From contig JAAVAA010000025.1 of assembly GCA_014804285.1 (NCBI GenBank), forward strand, positions 1 through 23,670: 23,670 nt of DNA. The letters run 5' to 3'. Origin of the DNA: Lachnospiraceae bacterium (lineage in GTDB: Bacteria; Bacillota; Clostridia; Lachnospirales; Lachnospiraceae). The first letter of the stretch is position 1. Each line of letters opens with the position of its first letter. Both the position numbers and the translations under genes were made by a program. Positions 1 through 8,760 of this stretch are shown here, in pieces. Under the pieces are notes generated by a model. It saw nothing but the letters and a program-made list of their open reading frames with translations. It did not search any database and was not told the origin of the DNA.

Positions 1-230
1 ATTCCTTTATCATTAATATTCTTTATAACATTTTTTACGAATGCTTCGTCACACTGATCATAATTAGAGGGTCTGCCCCCATTCCACAACGACATGGGAA
101 ATTCCCCAAAAAAAGAAGCAATCTTAATTCCCTCCCTGAAATATTCCGGTTTCTGCTCAAGCAGGCTAAGGGTAAGCATATTCAAGGGATAATTCTGTCT
201 CAGACCGGGTAAATGAAACTTAACCTCCAT
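1..230 (-). CDS. Hypothetical protein, N-terminal part (cut by window edge)
   Basis: An open frame starts at an ATG (228-230) that has an AGGAGG ribosome binding site about 10 bases upstream, and runs off the left edge after 76 codons. The protein begins MEVKFHLPGLRQNYPLN and contains FFGEFPMSLWNGGRPSNYDQ. There is no signal peptide or membrane segment in the visible part, so it is probably cytoplasmic. I associate this N-terminus with uncharacterised Lachnospiraceae proteins but cannot name a family or function. It lies downstream of the solute-binding protein gene, separated by a hairpin terminator at 282-310, so it is either the last gene of the transport operon reached by readthrough or an independent gene. 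Confidence 0.75.
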   Translation of the reverse strand, partial: MEVKFHLPGLRQNYPLNMLTLSLLEQKPEYFREGIKIASFFGEFPMSLWNGGRPSNYDQCDEAFVKNVIKNINDKG

Positions 231-281
231 ATTTACAAATCCTCCTTTCCTGTTCAACAAGAGATATAATATTATCAGAAA

Positions 282-310
282 AGGGGCGATGCCCGGAAAA
301 CACCGCCCCT
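282..310 (-). terminator. Rho-independent terminator after the transport operon
   Basis: Read on the minus strand, AGGGGCG (310-304) pairs with CGCCCCT (288-282), with one further T-A pair and a G-T wobble, around a loop of about ten bases. It is followed at once by TTTTCTG. It lies 39 bases after the stop of the solute-binding protein gene and before the ribosome binding site of the next gene. The U-tract is short, so it may act as a partial terminator or as a 3' stabilising stem. Confidence 0.6.
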
Positions 311-348
311 ACAATCTATACTGTTTTTGTCAATTCATTTCAATATGT

Positions 349-1857
349 TTACTGATTTGCTGCGTCAACGTATGATTTCCATGTGTCTCTGATTCCCTCA
401 ACTGCCTCAGAAACCACTACGCCCTTACCAAAGCCCCAGATGAAGTCAGGACCGAAGTCAAGACTGGGAATAACGCCCTGATAGGAGATAACACCCTTCT
501 CAGTCATCATCAGGAATGTCTCATCAGCAGCTCTTGTGTCACGTGCACCTGCATAAACATGTGCATAGTTTACATAATCCTCGTAACCAGGAACATCATC
601 TGTCCACAGATTCCATGCAAAAGCAATCTTCCATGCCTTGTCAGCATCATAGCAGGAAGGAATCGCTACCGGATTATCTGACCAAACGTTTACATAATCG
701 TTCATCTGAGGTCCCTTCGGGAACATTACAAATCCGAAGTCATCTTCCATATCGCAGAGGAATCCCTTATTGTCTTCACTATTGTAGTACATACAATAAG
801 CATCTTCCGGCATGAACGCTATTTCACCATTTACAAATGCCTGTTTATAGTAATCCCACTGAGCATCCTCAGGCGGAACCTGTCTGTACTCGTTAATAAT
901 CTTAGCTGCCCACTCCAGAGCCTCTAATGTATTGGGATCCTCAAGTGAATAGGTATACTGTCCATTTCCGTCTTTTCCAATGAAAGCGCCGCCATTGGAG
1001 AATACCGCCATCTGAACAACACCGTTGTTCTCGTTAAAGCCGGCAATATCAATCACACCATCATTGTCAGTATCTCTCTGTACGATTGACAGATATTCTT
1101 CGAATTTATCCCATGTCCAATCGCCGGATGCCTGTAAATCATAAATTTCTTCCGGATCAATACCTGCGTCTGTAAGGATTCTCTTGTTAAAATAGATACC
1201 AGTTCGGGGTTCCGGTTTTCCTGAAGACATACAATAGATTGCATTACCTTTTCCGAACTTCTCATGTACTTTATTTGAGAACTTAGATTCTGAAAAATCC
1301 AGGCAATCCAGTGTAGAAAGGTCATACATAAGACCGGATGACATAGCTGATGAGGTTGCAGGATCTTCACGAAGAACGAAAACATAGTTCTCATCACCAC
1401 CGGTTGTAGCATACTCTACGAAATCCTGAGGAGTTGAAGCCCAGTCTGAAATGGCCATCTGCTTCAATGTAAAGTTATAGGTCTCCTGAAGCCACTCACG
1501 ATACTCCTGCTGTGCTTCCTCAAAATCATCTTTTGCTTCCGGAACAGAACCGTCTGCGGGTGACCACCAGTCACGAATAATAATTTCCATACCGCCAAGA
1601 TCATATACATTGCCGTCTGCATCGGTCAAAACTTCATAACCACTTTCGTCTTCACCTTCTGCTTCGTCTACTACTTCACTTTCAGAAGTATCTTCTACTT
1701 CATCAACTGCTGCGTCCTGTTCAGCATTGCTGACCGAATCATCCTGCGCTGTGTTGTCTACAGGTGTATCGCTATTGCCGCCACAGCCTGCCAGACCTAC
1801 AGTCATAGTGGCTGCCAAAGAAGCCGCTATTAACTTACTAACAATTTTTCTTTTCAT
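349..1857 (-). CDS. Carbohydrate ABC transporter solute-binding lipoprotein (family 1)
   Basis: This 502-residue protein is the extracellular receptor of a sugar importer. It has a lipoprotein signal peptide with lipobox LAGC (lipidated Cys25), then an Asp/Glu-rich linker (about 30-80) that tethers the binding domain, then a type 1 solute-binding fold. Supporting features are FNKRILTDAGIDPEEIYD and WTWDKFEEYLSIVQ, the usual 'choose domain, hinge' region of these receptors. A DxDxDGxxD calcium-binding-like loop (residues 262-270) sits where many relatives have one. An AGGAGG site precedes the ATG. It is the last gene of the operon, after the second permease pair, with a 115-base gap holding a small stem (1911-1929, CCGGAAA/TTTCGG). 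Such a gap could allow separate, higher expression of the receptor. The ligand cannot be read from sequence. Confidence 0.92.
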   Translation of the reverse strand: MKRKIVSKLIAASLAATMTVGLAGCGGNSDTPVDNTAQDDSVSNAEQDAAVDEVEDTSESEVVDEAEGEDESGYEVLTDADGNVYDLGGMEIIIRDWWSPADGSVPEAKDDFEEAQQEYREWLQETYNFTLKQMAISDWASTPQDFVEYATTGGDENYVFVLREDPATSSAMSSGLMYDLSTLDCLDFSESKFSNKVHEKFGKGNAIYCMSSGKPEPRTGIYFNKRILTDAGIDPEEIYDLQASGDWTWDKFEEYLSIVQRDTDNDGVIDIAGFNENNGVVQMAVFSNGGAFIGKDGNGQYTYSLEDPNTLEALEWAAKIINEYRQVPPEDAQWDYYKQAFVNGEIAFMPEDAYCMYYNSEDNKGFLCDMEDDFGFVMFPKGPQMNDYVNVWSDNPVAIPSCYDADKAWKIAFAWNLWTDDVPGYEDYVNYAHVYAGARDTRAADETFLMMTEKGVISYQGVIPSLDFGPDFIWGFGKGVVVSEAVEGIRDTWKSYVDAANQ

Positions 1858-1972
1858 TTTTTATCCTCCTTTTTTTATATATAACCTTTCTTCCTCCCGG
1901 GAGCGTTTTTCCGGAAACCTCCCTTTCGGATAAAAGGATATACACACATTTATTATGTATAACCAAGCCTCT

Positions 1973-2974
1973 TTACATCTTGATACCGGAACTGCTCAGA
2001 CTCTCCACAAAACCTTTCTGCGCAAACAGATACAGGATAATCAAAGGTACGATGATCATCAGTGTACCGGTTGCAAGAATACAATTGGAATATGCTACCG
2101 ATATAGTCACTGTGGCACCCGTTTCTCTTTGGATCCATGCTGCCAGACTGTCCACAATTCTGGAAAGACTGGTGCTCACCAGCTCTGTACTTCCAAGGAA
2201 CATCTTGGAATAGAAGCCATCTGTCCACTGCCATACAAAAGAAAACAGGAAGCAGGATGTAAGTATGGGTTTGGCATCAGGAAGCATGATCCTGATAAAT
2301 GTCTTAAGTGTTCCGCAGCCATCCACATAGGCAGCTTCTTCCAATTCCTTTGGAATGTTACGGAAGAACTGGCGGATCATATATATGTATAATCCATTCT
2401 TAAGTCCCATACACCCGGCGCTCATCAGATAGTAAGGCAGCTTGGAACCGCGAAGATTAATGGTATTTCCTGTAATTGCCTTAAAGATGCCGAGAATATC
2501 AAAGAACCGGAAATGCAGATGCAGTGAACCGGAAATCGTCTGCGGAGGGATCAAAATAACCAGCATTACACAGGCAAACCAGAACTTCTTTAAAGGAAAC
2601 TCAAATCTGGCAAAGCCATAGCCGACCAATGTACACATACTGATCTGCAAAAGTGCAATGGTAAGAGACACAACAAACGAGTTTACAAGCGATTTGCTAT
2701 AATTCATCAGCTTTGATGCCAGCAGATAATTTTCTGTCGTAAAATGTTCAGGAATAGAAACAACGACCGGGTTATACAAATCACTCTCTGTCATAAAGCT
2801 TATAGAAATTTTATTAAAAATCGGCTGCAAAATGAGGAAGCACATACCAAACAGTAAAATAAAACGGCAGATGCTGACAGCATATTTCATCACTATTCTC
2901 TTAAGCAGATAACCTCCCGATTTTCTGTTTCTCTCCACGAATTCACTATATTTCATTCGTTTTGGCTTAGTCAT
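1973..2974 (-). CDS. Carbohydrate ABC transporter permease, MalG type (second pair)
   Basis: This 333-residue inner-membrane subunit forms half of a sugar translocation pore. It has about six hydrophobic segments and the EAA loop near ELEEAAYVDGCG followed by IMLPDAKP, which contacts the ATPase. The C-terminus GFVESLSSSGIKM matches the MalG-type ending. It is longer than the 270-300 residues typical of the family because of an extra stretch (LHLHFRFFDILGIFKAITGN and on) before the helix leading to the EAA loop. The ATG overlaps the stop of the upstream MalF-type gene by 8 bases (ATGACTAA), indicating translational coupling, with GGAGGG 9 bases upstream. It pairs with the product of 2967-3875 and probably takes substrate from the lipoprotein encoded at 349-1857. 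Confidence 0.92.
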   Translation of the reverse strand: MTKPKRMKYSEFVERNRKSGGYLLKRIVMKYAVSICRFILLFGMCFLILQPIFNKISISFMTESDLYNPVVVSIPEHFTTENYLLASKLMNYSKSLVNSFVVSLTIALLQISMCTLVGYGFARFEFPLKKFWFACVMLVILIPPQTISGSLHLHFRFFDILGIFKAITGNTINLRGSKLPYYLMSAGCMGLKNGLYIYMIRQFFRNIPKELEEAAYVDGCGTLKTFIRIMLPDAKPILTSCFLFSFVWQWTDGFYSKMFLGSTELVSTSLSRIVDSLAAWIQRETGATVTISVAYSNCILATGTLMIIVPLIILYLFAQKGFVESLSSSGIKM

Positions 2975-3875
2975 AATAGTAAACCCTCCTCGAGATAATG
3001 AATGAACTGATACCTACAATCAGCATGACTACTACAAAGTATATCCATGACAGTGCCGAACCGAAACCGTAATTAATCTGATCCACCGTAACCGTGGTAA
3101 TCTTGTCAATAACCTCATTGTCCGAACGCATACAAAAGTCAATTACAGTATATATCCAGTTCACAAGAAACAGGGAACTAAGCATGGGGAAAGTGATCTT
3201 CCACAGGCTCTCCCACTTGGTACAGCCTTCAATGTCAGCCGCTTCGTACATACTGGCAGATATTGTCTGCAGACCGGAAAGAAATATAATGATCTGGATT
3301 CCGGATGAAATCGCCACATCATAAATATTATCAATAACCTCAAATACAGACTCATATGCTCTGGTACCCACACCGGCAGTTCTTAAGATACTTTCCAACG
3401 CACCCGTGATACTGATTCCCTGCGCAGTCTCCTCAATGGCAACGTTCATTGCTGCCATTACGGAGTTATCAGACTCCAATCCAAGAATAACGCCTGAGGA
3501 AAGAATTACCGGCAGGAAGAAGACAGCTCTTACCAGCGCCCTCCCCTTAAATTTCTGGTTCAGTATCAATGCAACAAAAAAACTGAACACCATGATTGCT
3601 ATGGAGTAAAGCGCCATCCTTGAAATCTCCTCCACAAGAAGCCTTGAGAACTCTGGATCAACTCTGAACGCTCTTATGTAATTATCAATCCCCATCCATA
3701 CAGGAACGAAACTTCCGGCTCCAACCTGCACATCACAAAAGCTCATATACAGGGACTGAAAAAACGGTTGCACCATAAATACCAGAAACCCGATGATAAA
3801 CGGAGAAATAAACAGATATCCTGATATAGCCTTGCGCTTCTGAAGACCCGCTAACTTATTCTTCTGTTTCTTCAT
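2967..3875 (-). CDS. Sugar ABC transporter permease, MalF/UgpA type (second pair)
   Basis: This 302-residue membrane protein partners the MalG-type gene it overlaps. The first helix is typical (GYLFISPFIIGFLVFMVQPF) and the EAA loop is YEAADIEGCTKWESLWKITF. An unusual stretch of about 50 residues (from VILGLESDNSVM to VFEVIDNIYDVA) lies between helices, where most relatives have a much shorter periplasm-facing loop. I place the start at the ATG at 3875, not the in-frame GTG at 3881, because AGGG lies 8 bases before the ATG but only 2 before the GTG. The upstream leader repeats GGTAGAAAGG in tandem, which duplicates the purine-rich site. Confidence 0.9.
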   Translation of the reverse strand: MKKQKNKLAGLQKRKAISGYLFISPFIIGFLVFMVQPFFQSLYMSFCDVQVGAGSFVPVWMGIDNYIRAFRVDPEFSRLLVEEISRMALYSIAIMVFSFFVALILNQKFKGRALVRAVFFLPVILSSGVILGLESDNSVMAAMNVAIEETAQGISITGALESILRTAGVGTRAYESVFEVIDNIYDVAISSGIQIIIFLSGLQTISASMYEAADIEGCTKWESLWKITFPMLSSLFLVNWIYTVIDFCMRSDNEVIDKITTVTVDQINYGFGSALSWIYFVVVMLIVGISSFIISRRVYYYD

Positions 3876-3928
3876 AATCACTACCCTTTCTACCCTTTCT
3901 ACCTTTTTAGATAAACATATCTGTTTAC

Positions 3929-6523
3929 TTACCGGACAACCTTATAATCTCTCGCCGGCACCTCAATACCATCCGGTGCCACAGCGTCCGCGTAACCATA
4001 ATTTACATATACTTTGGTTCCATCTCCGTATGTCGTACACTTCAATTCAGAAGTAACGCACTCATGATCTGTCATTTCCTGATTGAAGGTATGCCCAAGT
4101 TCTTCATTGTATCTTGTGTATATTTCAAACAATTTGTCATGCCATGCGTCATAATCTGAACCGTAATATTCTGTATAGAGCGTTTTCTGAAGGGCAAATG
4201 CGGTCTCCCGCATCAGGGTAAAATACAAGCCTGCGCCATATTCCGCCGAAAGAAGCAGTTCATCCTCCGTATGACCGGAAACGTTCAACGCTGTGCCGGT
4301 ATAATTCACATAGCCATGCATAGCAAGTTGATAAAAAGGAACATACTCATCCAGAATAGTATACTCGCTGCCCTGCAAATCCATATTGGTGATCATGTCA
4401 CTGTAAATGGCAGCATAGTCATTACCCATATTAATCATGATATTGGTACCGTCAGCCGATAACTCCTTAAGCCGCTCCGCCTGTGTAGTCATCATCTCCT
4501 GTCTGCTTACCGTCTTCTTTCGATAATAATCTGCTGATAAATCCATCCCTGTATCCCGGAAAGAAACACCGGCGCCATATTTATTCGCAGCATTGATCAG
4601 ATTCTCGGTCATCTGCTGTGCCAGATCCGCATGCAGTAGATAATAGCTGTCTGTACCTTCCCTTGCGGCGTAGGTAACATCACTGTAAATGAAAAGCTCC
4701 GCTCTCTCTTTACTGATAAATCTTGCCGCATCTGTATAGGAGAAAAATCCATCAAAAATATTACTGTCATATTCATACTGGGTGACACCATCCAGATAAA
4801 TGTCAACTCCCAAAGACTCTGCGGTATTCACCAGAGATTGAAGATCTTTTTTGCTTCCCAGATCTGAAATCGGCTTTACCTTCTTCAGGATATGCTGACT
4901 CACGCCTCCGTTACACCAGCCGGAAAGCTTGACAGACATATTGCTTATTCCCTCCGACTGAAGCTCCTTGATCATAGCTTCCGCTTCTTTATAGGTAGTA
5001 AGCTTAAGCGGTCTGCTTACCGGAACGCCCATGATCTGTTTCACTTTATCTACTGCTCCCACGATCTCAATCGCAACAGGAGTTTCCGTATCGTCATTGA
5101 TAGTAAAGAAATCGCCATATTTATCCTTCAGGTAACCCTGATATTCCTTAGCCATATCCACATAGCTTCCGGAATCCACAAAATGATACCGCAAAGTCAG
5201 TGTCTCATCCGGCAATTCCGGCAGATACACATAGATAGCACTGTCAGCAATCTCACCTACATCATACTGCTCACGAAGAGAAACACTGTAAACTGCATTT
5301 GCATAATTATAGCTGTTATTATGCCCGCTGATATCCGCCTGTATGGAAGCATATGGTGCTCCCTCCTCCAGAATACAAAGGAACGAATCATCTCCCTGTG
5401 AAATACCGAAGGTATTGTAATATGCTCTGGTATTATGCACCACTGCCTCACGGGACAGTGCCATATCCCAGCCGTACATATTGGCATAATAGCTGTTCTG
5501 GGCTATTTTGCCATTGTTAAAATTGATGATCGCTCCGCCGCCCTCAGGAACCAACATATAACCTTCATCATCTACTCCGCCTGCACCAAAATAAGGAAGA
5601 GGTGTCAACGTATAAATAGGATAATCGTCCTCATATTCCAAATCCCCCAAAGCCAGCTCCACCTTAAGATCATCATCTTCAAGCCGATATACCATACTCA
5701 CATTAAAAACCGGATTGTCAGAAGACTTTTCGGAAAAATCCAATTCCCTGTCCTCCATAAACTTCTCGTAGGTATAACCGTATTCCTCAAAGTACTCCTC
5801 CATCTTGGTCTTTACACTGTTGCTGGCATTGTCACGGAGCACATAAATAACTTCAGTTTCCAGAATCGGATAACTTGCAAGCAACGCATCCTTATCATCC
5901 TTCTTGCCCAGCTTATTAATGTCATACTTCTTGTAATACCGCTTTACCATATTCGTAGCTTCTACGCTCATCTGGGACAAAATATTTTCGAAATCTTCAG
6001 CTGTGGAAACAGGAGGAATCACATACTCCCTGTCTACCTTACCGATGGAATAATTAACCTTTATGTAATCTTCTCCCGCCTCAATATCATAAATACCATT
6101 CTTGATGCTGTATTCGTAGTTATCGTACTGTGATTCCAAACCAGAAATGACACTGTAGGACATTAGCAGAGTGGACTGCAGTTTTGTCTTCTCCGCTGCC
6201 AGTGCCAAGGTATCATTACCTGCATCCTGAGGATTGGAATACCACACCTTTCCAGTATCCTTCACCTCCAGTGAGAACTGAGTAGTCGTCGGATCCATGG
6301 TAAACTTCAATCTGTCATTTTCCATGACCATCGATTCATCGGATCCCTCATAGCCGTTGATCCGGACGATTGCATCCTTTTCCACAGTGTTCTGATAATT
6401 CATGACAACAACTATGCCGATCACTATAATGGCACAGAGAATTGCCGGAAATATTAAGCTTTTTAATTGGCTGATGATTGCAGTCTTTATTTCTGCCTGC
6501 CTTACTGATTTTTCTTTCTTCAT
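3929..6523 (-). CDS. Membrane-anchored DUF5696 protein, glycosidase-like
   Basis: This protein of 864 residues has a single N-terminal membrane helix (about residues 22-42) and a large extracellular part. I recognise it as the DUF5696 type found beside sugar ABC transporters in Firmicutes. A beta-rich N-terminal half (YSNPQDAGNDTLALAAEK region) precedes a probable TIM barrel at about 505-745. Strand-like motifs there include MSVKLSGWCNGG, VDIYLDGVTQYEYDS, GVSFRDTGMDLSADYY and TILDEYVPFYQLAMHGYV. It ends in a small beta domain (YGDGTKVYVNYG, then VPARDYKVV), which resembles the C-terminal domains of glycoside hydrolases. The start is set at 6523 because GGGAG lies five bases upstream; frames opening further upstream lack a correctly spaced site and would overlap the YIP1 gene. 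Enzymatic activity is inferred, not shown; acidic catalytic residues cannot be assigned by eye. Confidence 0.82.
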   Translation of the reverse strand: MKKEKSVRQAEIKTAIISQLKSLIFPAILCAIIVIGIVVVMNYQNTVEKDAIVRINGYEGSDESMVMENDRLKFTMDPTTTQFSLEVKDTGKVWYSNPQDAGNDTLALAAEKTKLQSTLLMSYSVISGLESQYDNYEYSIKNGIYDIEAGEDYIKVNYSIGKVDREYVIPPVSTAEDFENILSQMSVEATNMVKRYYKKYDINKLGKKDDKDALLASYPILETEVIYVLRDNASNSVKTKMEEYFEEYGYTYEKFMEDRELDFSEKSSDNPVFNVSMVYRLEDDDLKVELALGDLEYEDDYPIYTLTPLPYFGAGGVDDEGYMLVPEGGGAIINFNNGKIAQNSYYANMYGWDMALSREAVVHNTRAYYNTFGISQGDDSFLCILEEGAPYASIQADISGHNNSYNYANAVYSVSLREQYDVGEIADSAIYVYLPELPDETLTLRYHFVDSGSYVDMAKEYQGYLKDKYGDFFTINDDTETPVAIEIVGAVDKVKQIMGVPVSRPLKLTTYKEAEAMIKELQSEGISNMSVKLSGWCNGGVSQHILKKVKPISDLGSKKDLQSLVNTAESLGVDIYLDGVTQYEYDSNIFDGFFSYTDAARFISKERAELFIYSDVTYAAREGTDSYYLLHADLAQQMTENLINAANKYGAGVSFRDTGMDLSADYYRKKTVSRQEMMTTQAERLKELSADGTNIMINMGNDYAAIYSDMITNMDLQGSEYTILDEYVPFYQLAMHGYVNYTGTALNVSGHTEDELLLSAEYGAGLYFTLMRETAFALQKTLYTEYYGSDYDAWHDKLFEIYTRYNEELGHTFNQEMTDHECVTSELKCTTYGDGTKVYVNYGYADAVAPDGIEVPARDYKVVR

Positions 6524-6542
6524 GGCTACTCCCATCCTTCTG

Positions 6543-7199
6543 TTATAATCGGAACAATATCTCTCTGCCCAAGGAGATAAAGTATGCAATACCCTGTGTG
6601 ATCATACTGAAGAACAGCATCAGGATAAATATGATTACCAGCATCGCAAACAGACTGAATACAACAAACAGAAGCGTCTTCCGCATGGTATACTCGTGAA
6701 TCTGTGACATTGCCGCTATCATAAGCAGAGCTGCCCATATCAGTGAAATCATACTGAGCACCGCATAGAACTCGGCCTCATCAACCGTCACAAAATTACT
6801 GAATATCATCAGCGGAAATTGTATCAGAGGATAGGGGGTTATCGCATAGCATGTTGCCATATATACCTGTCCTAAACGACCCTTACCGTCAAACAGGGTG
6901 GTCAGCCCCCAATTACCTACAACCCATAACGACAGAGGAAAGACAATACTTGCCAGATACAGGAAAATGTTTAATTCCTCCCAATACACATTCAAAAAGA
7001 TAAAACTTGTATAACGCAGTTTCATAACTCGGACAATCAGAGTCAGAATTAATATAGTATTCGCCGCCGCATAAGTCCCCCGCCTTTCGTGGGTCAGATC
7101 CCAAAAACCGTCAAAAGGGTGGGTAATGCAATACAATGCAAACTTAAGCGAATCAATATAACGTTGAAATTTTTGTTTATTTAACAATGAAGCAATCAT
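6543..7199 (-). CDS. YIP1-family polytopic membrane protein
   Basis: This 218-residue protein starts with a short cytoplasmic stretch (FALYCITHPFDGFWDLTHER) followed by about five hydrophobic helices (for example ANTILILTLIV, LYLASIVFPLSLWVVG, LLFVVFSLFAMLVIIFILML). That N-terminal HPFDGFWDLKHE-type motif before the helices is what I associate with bacterial YIP1-domain proteins placed in carbohydrate operons. The function is unknown; it may help insert or organise the transporter or the accessory proteins. A GGAGG site lies five bases upstream of the ATG. It is 19 bases after the NHL gene and 19 bases before the DUF5696 gene, which points to co-transcription and probably a joint role with those two. 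Confidence 0.8.
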   Translation of the reverse strand: MIASLLNKQKFQRYIDSLKFALYCITHPFDGFWDLTHERRGTYAAANTILILTLIVRVMKLRYTSFIFLNVYWEELNIFLYLASIVFPLSLWVVGNWGLTTLFDGKGRLGQVYMATCYAITPYPLIQFPLMIFSNFVTVDEAEFYAVLSMISLIWAALLMIAAMSQIHEYTMRKTLLFVVFSLFAMLVIIFILMLFFSMITQGIAYFISLGREILFRL

Positions 7200-7218
7200 C
7201 CCGGCCTCCGTTTATGAT

Positions 7219-8721
7219 CTATACTTTAAAGATATCTGCAGTGTCCATTTCATGTTTAATTGCCTTAATTCTTCCAATAGAAAGAGGAATCAGGAATGCA
7301 GCAAGCACTAAAATAACAATAATTACAATATGTTCCTCTACCCATTCCTTACGGTATTGTTTATATGCCTTGGAATAATTTTCGTCATCATACTTCAGCT
7401 CAAAATAATCCATAGCCTCACGATATCTTTCCTGACGAAGCAGAGAACGCCCAATTCCTATATAAGCAAGGTCATAGTTCCCATTCAGATCCATAACCTT
7501 CTGCCATGTCTCACCGGAGGCATCATAATCGCCCTGATCAAACTGATCCATTGCCTGATAAATCAGAGAACCAAACTCTGTAGGCAAAAACAATGTCAAG
7601 CTGCAATCCAGAGAATCCAGCACCATCAAATCATAACCCATATGATCAACTGCCGCCGGTCTTCTGAAATATCCATCCATATTGCCATTACCGCCACAGG
7701 CAAATACCATCTTGCCCTGGTCGTTGTATCCAAACAAACGGCTGCGGTTCTTATCTAAGCAGACATATACGTCATTATCCATGGTGGTGACATCTGTAAA
7801 ATAGGAAGGTCCCTCATATCCGCCGCCGTTACCCATATACAGATCGCCGTACACATCATACTCGCCATTACGAACCAAAATGTCATTTCCCATCAGGTTC
7901 AGCTTACGGATTGCCTGAGCCTCTTCATTTCGCAGACTGTCTCTGTCAACTGCCCCTGTAACCGCATAGACAAATCCCTCATAATCCATGTAGATGTTAT
8001 CATATTCTGTAGGCACAAAAGATTCCATCTGTGCCCGCTGTTCCTGTGTTGCAAACTTCTTCCAGATGTAGTCCACCCAATCGTATTTTGCCTTGGTTGC
8101 TCCCACGAACCCGGAAAAAACTCCATCCGCCTCGTATTTGATCAAACCTTTATTGATACCTGTCGCAATACAGTAAACACGTCCTGCGGTGTCGATTACA
8201 ATCTTGTTCGGCGTAAAATTGGTTTCCGAATCTAGCGAGGAATCTATCGGTTTATCAAACTGCATGAGATAGTTCAAGTCATGATCCAGCTTCAGAATCC
8301 GCGCATTCCCTTTATCTGCTATGTAGATGTCTCCCTCCTCAGAAACTGCAATATCCGAAGGTGAAGAAAAGGTTTTATTCTCTACATCTCCTTGAAAGCT
8401 GTCATAGATCCGTCTGACCTCAAACTCTTCCGTGGATATTCGTTCCAATTCTATAATCCGGTTATTCCCGGTGTCGCAGATATAAACCATATTTCCTTGT
8501 ATAAACAGACCCTCCGGGCTTTTCAAGCTAACATCAAGACCGAAATCTGTGGAAGTATATACATTACACACTGTATAAACATCAGGTGAATCCTGGACAT
8601 CACCCCACCAATCGTAGTTGTAGGTATAACTTCTGTCCGTAGCATATGCCGTCATGGAAAGACCCGTAAACATCATGACGCACAACATCAGCAAACCTAT
8701 TTTCTTTATTTTCTTTTTCAT
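7219..8721 (-). CDS. Exported NHL-propeller protein with TPR-like segment and C-terminal anchor
   Basis: This 500-residue protein has a cleavable signal peptide (residues 1-27, ending TAYA). It then has a beta-propeller built of NHL-type repeats: SPEGLFIQGNMVYICDTGNN (68-87), SPSDIAVSEEGDIYIADKGN (120-139), PNKIVIDTAGRVYCIATG (171-188), and later degenerate blades up to about 380. Residues 386-440 form a TPR-like helical pair (QAMDQFDQGDYDASGETWQK, then LRQERYREAMDYFE). A single membrane helix follows at 464-482, with a short basic cytoplasmic tail. The predicted topology puts the propeller and TPR outside the membrane. NHL propellers usually bind proteins, sugars or nucleic acid; no catalytic residues are evident. 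It sits between the first permease pair and YIP1, so a scaffold or glycan-binding role in the importer is plausible. Confidence 0.82.
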   Translation of the reverse strand: MKKKIKKIGLLMLCVMMFTGLSMTAYATDRSYTYNYDWWGDVQDSPDVYTVCNVYTSTDFGLDVSLKSPEGLFIQGNMVYICDTGNNRIIELERISTEEFEVRRIYDSFQGDVENKTFSSPSDIAVSEEGDIYIADKGNARILKLDHDLNYLMQFDKPIDSSLDSETNFTPNKIVIDTAGRVYCIATGINKGLIKYEADGVFSGFVGATKAKYDWVDYIWKKFATQEQRAQMESFVPTEYDNIYMDYEGFVYAVTGAVDRDSLRNEEAQAIRKLNLMGNDILVRNGEYDVYGDLYMGNGGGYEGPSYFTDVTTMDNDVYVCLDKNRSRLFGYNDQGKMVFACGGNGNMDGYFRRPAAVDHMGYDLMVLDSLDCSLTLFLPTEFGSLIYQAMDQFDQGDYDASGETWQKVMDLNGNYDLAYIGIGRSLLRQERYREAMDYFELKYDDENYSKAYKQYRKEWVEEHIVIIVILVLAAFLIPLSIGRIKAIKHEMDTADIFKV

Positions 8722-8760
8722 ATGCCACCTCGTTCCATATTAATAACCATGCCTGTTTTA

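Noticed and set aside
1053..1090. Calcium-loop motif DTDNDGVID as a sign of a dockerin domain
   Set aside because: There is only one loop, with no second repeat or dockerin helix pattern; single loops of this kind occur within many family 1 receptors.
5435..6133. Plus-strand open frame of 232 codons
   Set aside because: Antisense to the DUF5696 gene, with Ile/His-rich composition typical of a reverse-strand shadow.
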